From DATEDA01 sp963744255 (lineage in GTDB: Bacteria; Pseudomonadota; Gammaproteobacteria; Burkholderiales; SG8-39), in NCBI GenBank assembly GCA_963744255.1, contig CAVUSZ010000057.1:39743-103742 (forward strand): a DNA stretch of 64,000 bases, in the 5' to 3' direction. The translations under genes and the position numbers were made by a program. Below the pieces are notes generated by a model. That model was not told the origin of the DNA, did no database searches, and saw only the letters and a list, made by a program, of their open reading frames with translations. Shown here piece by piece: positions 58,993 to 64,000 of the stretch. How positions within the stretch are numbered: the first letter of the stretch is position 1; the number at the start of each line of letters is the position of its first letter.

Positions 58993-61602
58993 TCAGCCGT
59001 ACTTGCGGCGGATACGTACGGTGCGCTCGAGCCCGTCGAGGCTCTCCAGCACCTTGCGCCGGAGATCCGGGTCGACCTTCGCCTCGCGCAGGAACCGTTT
59101 CGCCGTCGCGACCGCTGCCGGGTTCGTCTGACCGCCGAGGAACGCCGCGAGCCAGTTGTTGACGAAGAAGATCTTCCGCTCGCGCTTGAGTTTCGGCAGT
59201 TCGCGCAGCGCGGCGTCGAGGAGCGGCGCGGTCGCAGCCGCATGCTCGACCACGTTGAACGGCGCGAGGCTCTCATCGATCCAGCTCTCGGGCAGCGCGG
59301 GGTCCTCCAGCCAATCGGTGAACTGGCGCCGCTTCGCGGCGGGATCCGGCCGCGCTGCGGCCGCAGCGTACGCGTATCGCCTTCCGTTGTCCGACGGATC
59401 GGCCAGCGACTGCGCGGCGAGGAGCTGCTCGGCTTCCGGGTCGCCGAGCGCGAGCAGACGCTCGATGATGCGGAAGCGGTCGCGCGAGCTCAAGCTTACG
59501 CCGGACACCTCGTGCGCGCCCGCGAGCAGCGCCTTGAGCGTCGCGCGCGCTTCGGCGGTCGTCGCCGCGGCCACGAACGTGCGGAAGTAGGTAATCCGCT
59601 GGCCCGTGTCCGGTGCGCCCGTCATCCCGGCGCGGAGTGCCGCCTCGACGCGGGGGGCGGCTTCCGCGCGCTGTGCGTCCGAGAGGTACCAGCGGAGCGC
59701 CGTCTGCGCCCGTCCCACCAGGCTCGCGACGGTCAGCTCTTCCGATTCGCGCGGCGCCTGCTCCAGCGCGAGATCGATGTACGCGACCGGCGCGAGCCGC
59801 GCGTCGCGCACTTCGTCCCAGAGCGCATCGAGCAGCAGGGCGCGCAGGAACGGATCGGCGACGGCGCCCACGTCGGCGAGCAGCGCGGCGCGGCTTACGT
59901 CGTCGAGCACGAATCGGCCGTAGGCGTAGTCGCCGTGGTTGGCGAAGACGTAGCGTGGCGCAGGGGCACCGGCGAGCTCGCGCACGGTGTGACTCCGCCC
60001 GTCGAGCGTGACCGGCACCGTGCGTGAGGCACCGTCGCTGGCGACGAAGAGCTCGGTACGCATGGGCCACACGCCATCGCCGCCGAGCACGGGCGTCTGC
60101 GCGAGCGCGAAGCGCTCGATTCGCCCGTCGTGTCCCGCCCGCCAGCTCGTGCGGACGACCGGCATCCCGCGGCGCTTCACCCACGCGTTCGCCCATGCGT
60201 CGAGCTTCCGCCCGGAAGCGCCCTCGAGCGCGCGGACAAGGTCGTTCCAATCCGCGGCGCCGTACGCGTGGGTGTGGACGAAGCCCTGCACCGCGCGCTG
60301 GAATGCGTCCGCGCCGAGGTAGAACTCCGCCTGCCGCAGGACTGCCGGCGCCTTGCTGTACACGATGCTGCCGTACGCGGACTTGGCCGCCGACAGGTTC
60401 GGCAGCCGCTGCCAGATCGGCGTCGTGCCCTGCGTCGCATCGGTACGGTAGGCGGCGACCTTGAGCTGGTGGAACGCGTTCCACGCGCCGTACTCCGGCG
60501 TGATCGCGGCGGTGGCCTTCGCCGCCATCAGGTTGGCGAAGCCCTCCTTCAGCCACAGGTCGTCGAACCAGCGCATCGTGACCAGGTTGCCGAACCACTG
60601 GTGCGACGTTTCGTGGAAGAGGAGCTGCGAGCGGCGGAGGCGATCGGCGGCCGCCGGCTCGAACGGGAAGAGCACCGACTCTTCGCGCAGGAACGTCGCG
60701 CCCGCGTGCTCCATGCCGCCGTAGGGGAACTCGGGCACGAGCACGAGATCGTGCTTCGGGAACGGGAACGGAAAGCCGAAGTAGCCGGCGAAGTAGTCGA
60801 TCGCCTGACGGTGCAGGGCGAACATCTCGCTCGTCTCGCGCTTCGCGCGGCCGAGGCGCGACTTGCGCACGAAGAGCCGCGCCTCCGGCTGCGGCGCCAC
60901 GCCATCCTCCCGCTCGTCGAGGACCTCGAACGGCCCGGCGGCGAACGCGAAGAGATAGGTGCTGATCGGCTCGGTCGCGCGGAAGCGGACGCGGTTCGAG
61001 GTCCCGCGCGCAACGGTCTCGGCGGCGGGAGCGTTCGACACCGCTTCCCAGGCCGGCGGCACGTCGAGCACGAGCGTGAAGCGTGCCTTCAGGTCCGGCT
61101 GATCGAAAGAGGGGAACACCGTGCTCGCGTCCGACGGCACGAAGAGCGAGTAGACGTACTCGGATCCGTCCTCGCGGTCGCGGTAGAGCGTGACCGCGGT
61201 GCCGGCGGTCGCGACCGGCGACTCGAAGGCGAGCCGTACCACGTTTTCGCCCGTGCGCACGTGCCGCGCGGGAATGACGAGATGCTCGCGCACGATGCGC
61301 GGCTTCTCGATCGCGGCGCCGTTCGCTTCCACGGCGCTGAGCAGCGTGCCCGGGGGCGGCCGCCAGTCGAGCACGAGGTCGACGGGCTTGCCCCGAGCCG
61401 CGACACGCAGCTCGAGTTTCCCTTCGAGCCGCGTCACCGGCGCGGTGATCGCGAGCTCGAGGCCGTAGCGCACGTCGCCGTAGCGCTCCGCCCGCCAGCG
61501 GGCGAGCTCGCGCGAGACGCCGGGCTCGAGCGGCGGGGCGGCGAGGGCGGCTCCGGCCATCAAGGCGGCGACGAGTGCGGCACCGGCAATCTCCCGCTTC
61601 AC
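58993..61602 (-). CDS. M1-family (aminopeptidase N-like) metallopeptidase
   Basis: 869 residues from the GTG at 61602, which overlaps the upstream stop (GTGA). A signal peptide (1-22) suggests periplasmic or exported location. The N-terminal beta domain is followed by the catalytic domain with exopeptidase loop YGGMEHAGA (a variant of GAMEN), zinc motif HETSHQW (His330, Glu331, His334) plus LKEGFAN (Glu), and the catalytic Tyr region YGSIVYSKAPAVL. The C-terminal ERAP1-like helical domain covers ~550-869. It removes N-terminal amino acids from peptides. It is the second gene after the YwaF-like membrane protein. Confidence 0.92.
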   Translation of the reverse strand: MKREIAGAALVAALMAGAALAAPPLEPGVSRELARWRAERYGDVRYGLELAITAPVTRLEGKLELRVAARGKPVDLVLDWRPPPGTLLSAVEANGAAIEKPRIVREHLVIPARHVRTGENVVRLAFESPVATAGTAVTLYRDREDGSEYVYSLFVPSDASTVFPSFDQPDLKARFTLVLDVPPAWEAVSNAPAAETVARGTSNRVRFRATEPISTYLFAFAAGPFEVLDEREDGVAPQPEARLFVRKSRLGRAKRETSEMFALHRQAIDYFAGYFGFPFPFPKHDLVLVPEFPYGGMEHAGATFLREESVLFPFEPAAADRLRRSQLLFHETSHQWFGNLVTMRWFDDLWLKEGFANLMAAKATAAITPEYGAWNAFHQLKVAAYRTDATQGTTPIWQRLPNLSAAKSAYGSIVYSKAPAVLRQAEFYLGADAFQRAVQGFVHTHAYGAADWNDLVRALEGASGRKLDAWANAWVKRRGMPVVRTSWRAGHDGRIERFALAQTPVLGGDGVWPMRTELFVASDGASRTVPVTLDGRSHTVRELAGAPAPRYVFANHGDYAYGRFVLDDVSRAALLADVGAVADPFLRALLLDALWDEVRDARLAPVAYIDLALEQAPRESEELTVASLVGRAQTALRWYLSDAQRAEAAPRVEAALRAGMTGAPDTGQRITYFRTFVAAATTAEARATLKALLAGAHEVSGVSLSSRDRFRIIERLLALGDPEAEQLLAAQSLADPSDNGRRYAYAAAAARPDPAAKRRQFTDWLEDPALPESWIDESLAPFNVVEHAAATAPLLDAALRELPKLKRERKIFFVNNWLAAFLGGQTNPAAVATAKRFLREAKVDPDLRRKVLESLDGLERTVRIRRKYG

Positions 61603-62273
61603 TTCGTTCCGGCAAACCGCCAGGGCAGCATCAATAGCGCCATCACGCCTGCGACCAGCGCGAAGATGGCCGGCAGGCGCGCGGGCCACGGGCCGAGGAA
61701 ATCGACGATCGTCGGGAGATCGGGCTTGCCCGGGCCGAGGAAGCCGTAGTTCGCGCCGACGACGAGATCGACCGGAATCACCGCGGCCGCATAGACTGCC
61801 GCAGCGACGCAGGCGAGGCGCCAGTCGCGCCACGTCGGCCGGTAGCCGTGCGCGACGAGCGCGTAGGCGGCGGTGCCGACGATCATGCCGTGACTCAGCC
61901 AGAAGTACCAGAAGACGTGCGAAGCCGGGCCCTCGGCAAGCGCCGGCGTGGCGAGCGCCTGCGTGCACAGGCCGAAGCCCCAGAAGTAGAGGATCAGCGC
62001 GAGCGGCCGCCATTGCGTCGCGAGATAGAGTCCGGCGGCGAGCGCCGTCCAGTGGCACATCTGCAACGGCAGCGTCGTCGTCGCGTCGAACCGCGCCGGC
62101 AGCAGCCACCAGCCATGGACGGCGAACCACACGGCGAGGAATGCGCCGCCGATCGCGCGCTCGATGCGCGCGTCACCGCCGGCGCGGGCGCGTCGAACGA
62201 CGAAGTACGTCGTGACCCCGATCACCCCGAGCGCGGCGACGTGGAGCGGCGAGAACGGCTGGAACTTCTCCAC
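61599..62273 (-). CDS. YwaF/TIGR02206-family membrane protein
   Basis: 224 residues, six to seven membrane helices. Family features: FSPLHVAALGV, LPLQMCHWTALAAGLYL, YFWGFGLCTQALATPAL and the ANYGFLG motif near the end. The function is unknown. Its stop overlaps the GTG of the M1 peptidase, so they are one transcript. Confidence 0.85.
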   Translation of the reverse strand: MEKFQPFSPLHVAALGVIGVTTYFVVRRARAGGDARIERAIGGAFLAVWFAVHGWWLLPARFDATTTLPLQMCHWTALAAGLYLATQWRPLALILYFWGFGLCTQALATPALAEGPASHVFWYFWLSHGMIVGTAAYALVAHGYRPTWRDWRLACVAAAVYAAAVIPVDLVVGANYGFLGPGKPDLPTIVDFLGPWPARLPAIFALVAGVMALLMLPWRFAGTK

Positions 62274-62363
62274 GCTTCCTCCTCGCCGCGGATGATAGCG
62301 ACCGCGTCAGCCCGACGTCAGGCTTCCGGGTTAGACTCGCCCCCCTCGATCAGCAGTCCCGGC

Positions 62364-62972
62364 ATGACGCTCACTTCGCTCTTCGCCGCGCACCGCATCC
62401 GGATGTCGCGCCTCGTCGCGCTTGCCGTGGCGCTCGTGCTCGTCGTCTCGGGCAGCCACTGGGACCGCACGCTCATGGATGCCGTCCTGTTCATGGTCGG
62501 GGTCACGCTCGCGGGCGCCGCGACCGTCGGCCGGCTGTGGTGCTCGCTCTACATCGCCGGCTACAAGGACGGCACGCTGATCACGCTCGGGCCCTACTCG
62601 GTAAGCCGCAACCCGCTCTACTTCTTCAGCGCGCTCGGTGCCGTCGGGGTCGGTTTCGCGACCGAGACGATCACGTTCGCAGCGGTGTTCGCGCTCTGGT
62701 TCTGGCTGTTCTATCCGGCGGTGATCTACGCCGAGGAGCGCAAGCTCGCCGAGGTGCACGGCAGGCGCTTCGCCGACTACTGCCGGCGCGTGCCGCGGTT
62801 CTTCCCGCGCTGGGGGCTGCTGGTCGAGCCGGAGACGTACGCGGTGCGTCCGGAGAAGTTCCGCCGCCACCTGTTCGACGCGTTGTGGTTCGTATGGGTG
62901 CTCGGCTTCCTCGAGGTCCTCGAAGCGCTCCACGAGTACCAGCTGCTGCCGACGCTGCTGACCTGGTATTGA
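62364..62972 (+). CDS. Isoprenylcysteine carboxyl methyltransferase-like membrane protein
   Basis: 202 residues, four to five membrane helices; an in-frame ATG at 62403 is an alternative start. The PEMT/ICMT pattern is LITLGPYSVSRNPLYFFSALGAVGVG, followed by the C-terminal YPAVIYAEERKLAEVHGRRFADYCRRVPRFFP containing the Glu-Glu/His SAM site. Bacterial members methylate unknown (probably lipid or small-molecule) substrates. Divergent from the YwaF-like gene across 90 bases. Confidence 0.85.
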   Translation: MTLTSLFAAHRIRMSRLVALAVALVLVVSGSHWDRTLMDAVLFMVGVTLAGAATVGRLWCSLYIAGYKDGTLITLGPYSVSRNPLYFFSALGAVGVGFATETITFAAVFALWFWLFYPAVIYAEERKLAEVHGRRFADYCRRVPRFFPRWGLLVEPETYAVRPEKFRRHLFDALWFVWVLGFLEVLEALHEYQLLPTLLTWY

Positions 62973-63051
62973 CCGCTCTGCGCCATATCGCCTGGCGTGG
63001 GCCCGGCCGCCGACGGCGCGGCGACCGGTGGCGTCGACGTCCCGAAACTCG

Positions 63052-63342
63052 TCAGGACACGTTCGCAGCGATCTTCTTGAACTCTTCCGCGGAGAAGCCG
63101 CGCAACGTTTGCGTCCGAATATTGCCAAGCGAGCCCACCTTCAGCAGCGCGGCGGTGACGGCCTCGTCGGATCCTTCGACGACCACCACGATGTCGTAGT
63201 GGCCTACGGTCCAGTAGACGCTCTTGACCGATACGCCCAGCTTCTCGGCCATCGTCTTGAAGGCGTCGAACCGCGCCGGCGAGTCCTTGACGGCCTTGAT
63301 TCCCTGATCGGTGAAGTTCACGAGGGTGATGAACGTTGCCAT
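63052..63342 (-). CDS. GYD-domain protein
   Basis: 96 residues, a single GYD domain: FITLVNFTDQGIKAVKDSPARFDAF, VYWTVGHYDIVVVVEGSDEAV and TQTLRGFSAEEF. The central YWTVGHYD replaces the name-giving GxYD. The function is unknown; a ferredoxin-like dimer fold is expected. The ribosome site AAAGGAGACGGATC is strong. The 264 bases upstream, to the arfB end, hold nothing else I can support. Confidence 0.9.
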   Translation of the reverse strand: MATFITLVNFTDQGIKAVKDSPARFDAFKTMAEKLGVSVKSVYWTVGHYDIVVVVEGSDEAVTAALLKVGSLGNIRTQTLRGFSAEEFKKIAANVS

Positions 63343-63606
63343 GATCCGTCTCCTTTATCGAGGGGATGCATCGGAGCAGCGACGCGAGCGCTCGCGCGCA
63401 ATGCGCGCGGGTCCCTGGCTGCTTTGCAGGGTGGTACAGGTTTTCCCGCCGCGGAACGCCGACGAGTCTACGCCATCGGGGGATCCGTTCAAGAGCGCGG
63501 CGTGCCGATCATGGCGCCCGAGCGGGCCTTGCACCCGCATCATGCAGCGTTCACGGAGGTGTCATACCATCCGCCCGCTCCCCGACCTGCCCGCCCGAGG
63601 AGCGGC

Positions 63607-63998
63607 TCAGTCGAAGACTTTCCCGCGCAGCGCCTTGATCCGACCGCGCTTCACCTTGCTCTCCAGGCGGCGCTGCTTCGACGCGAGGGTCGGCCGCGTC
63701 GCTTTGCGCTTCTTCGGGGCACCGCGGCGCTGTCGACGAGCGCTTGCAGCCGCGCGAGCGCCTCGGCGCGGTTCAGCTCCAGGCTGCGGTGCTGCTGCGC
63801 CTTGATGATCACCACACCGTCCCGCGTGATGCGATAGTCGCTGCGGCGGAGCAGCCGCTGCTTGATCGGCTCGGGCAGCGACGACGCCCGGACGTCGAAG
63901 CGCAGATGGACGGCGTTCGAGACCTTGTTGACGTTCTGGCCGCCCGCGCCCTGCGCGCGGACGGCGGTGATCTCGATCTCCGACGGCGGTATCGTCAC
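63607..63998 (-). CDS. arfB: Ribosome-rescue peptidyl-tRNA hydrolase ArfB, one frameshift
   Basis: Starts at a GTG near the window edge (an earlier start outside cannot be excluded). The catalytic GGQ is in RAQGAGGQNVNKVSNAVHLRFD. The frame breaks in a CCCC run near 63718: one more C gives VPPKKRKATRPTLASKQRRL and the expected basic tail ending KALRGKVFD and TGA at 63607-63609. As given, the frame instead runs on to 63651. ArfB enters the A site of stalled ribosomes and hydrolyses peptidyl-tRNA. About 130 residues when corrected. Likely a homopolymer error. Confidence 0.85.
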   Translation of the reverse strand, partial: DDTAVGDRDHRRPRAGRGRPERQQGLERRPSALRRPGVVAARADQAAAAPPQRLSHHAGRCGDHQGAAAPQPGAEPRRGARAAASARRQRRGAPKKRKATRPTLASKQRRLESKVKRGRIKALRGKVFD

Positions 63999-64000
63999 GT

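Overview
The window is a high-GC chromosomal segment, most likely from an uncultured betaproteobacterium. The supports are the phoB-phoR / DUF971 / ubiE / Tim44-like / ubiJ / ubiB neighbourhood, the tamA-tamB pair, GTG and TTG starts placed in 4-base stop/start overlaps, and dense GC-rich coding. I recognised no rRNA, tRNA, CRISPR array or prophage.

Layout. 0-8.2 kb: the 3' end of an Fe-S/FAD oxidoreductase, a PQQ-type sugar dehydrogenase lipoprotein, a conserved unknown, phoR and phoB (minus strand), then DUF971, ubiE and a Tim44-like gene (plus strand), closed by a strong terminator. 8.2-19.1 kb (minus strand): a signalling island with a 2426-residue soluble sensor kinase carrying 11 tandem GAF domains, a single-domain receiver, and a sigma-54 NtrC-type regulator whose frame is broken twice. 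Two DUF2917 genes lie at its two ends. Each is preceded by a good -24/-12 (sigma-54) promoter, and the two promoters resemble each other, so the island looks like a self-contained regulon. 19.4-20.4 kb: a MntA/HepT-type toxin-antitoxin pair with a direct-repeat operator. The ubi genes resume at 20.5 kb (ubiJ, a DUF2238 membrane protein, ubiB), so the island and the TA pair split the ubiquinone cluster. 23-31 kb: acyltransferase, Na+/solute symporter, second sugar dehydrogenase, macro-domain protein, VanZ-like protein, SagB-type oxidoreductase, Phd/PIN TA pair. 31.2-40.6 kb: an AsmA-TamA-TamB envelope operon. 40.7-46.1 kb: RidA/QueC, a thioredoxin-like ferredoxin, and an operon of hydrolase, two-part ABC exporter, HemJ and threonine dehydratase.

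46.4-56.4 kb is different in character: lower GC, all genes on the plus strand, usually one gene per unit, each unit ended by an integron attC-like site (R'' about GCCCAAC, R' about GTTGGGC, imperfect stem with a characteristic unpaired base). I read it as an array of about nine gene cassettes with no integrase in view (a CALIN-type cluster). Cargo: two alpha/beta hydrolases, two methyltransferases, an ATPase + DUF4325 pair, a CBS protein, a SnoaL-like protein, a beta-carbonic-anhydrase-like protein, a TctC-type binding protein and a RelE-type TA pair. One attC is interrupted by an IS110-family remnant. Several cassette genes carry multiple frameshifts.

56.6-64 kb returns to GC-rich chromosome: a LuxR-fused hydrolase, a VOC protein, a DoxX-like protein, an M1 aminopeptidase, a YwaF-like membrane protein, an isoprenylcysteine-methyltransferase-like protein, a GYD protein and ArfB.

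Caution: single-base indels, often in G or C runs, break ilvA, arfB, the NtrC-type gene and several cassettes. Some may be sequencing or assembly errors rather than biology.
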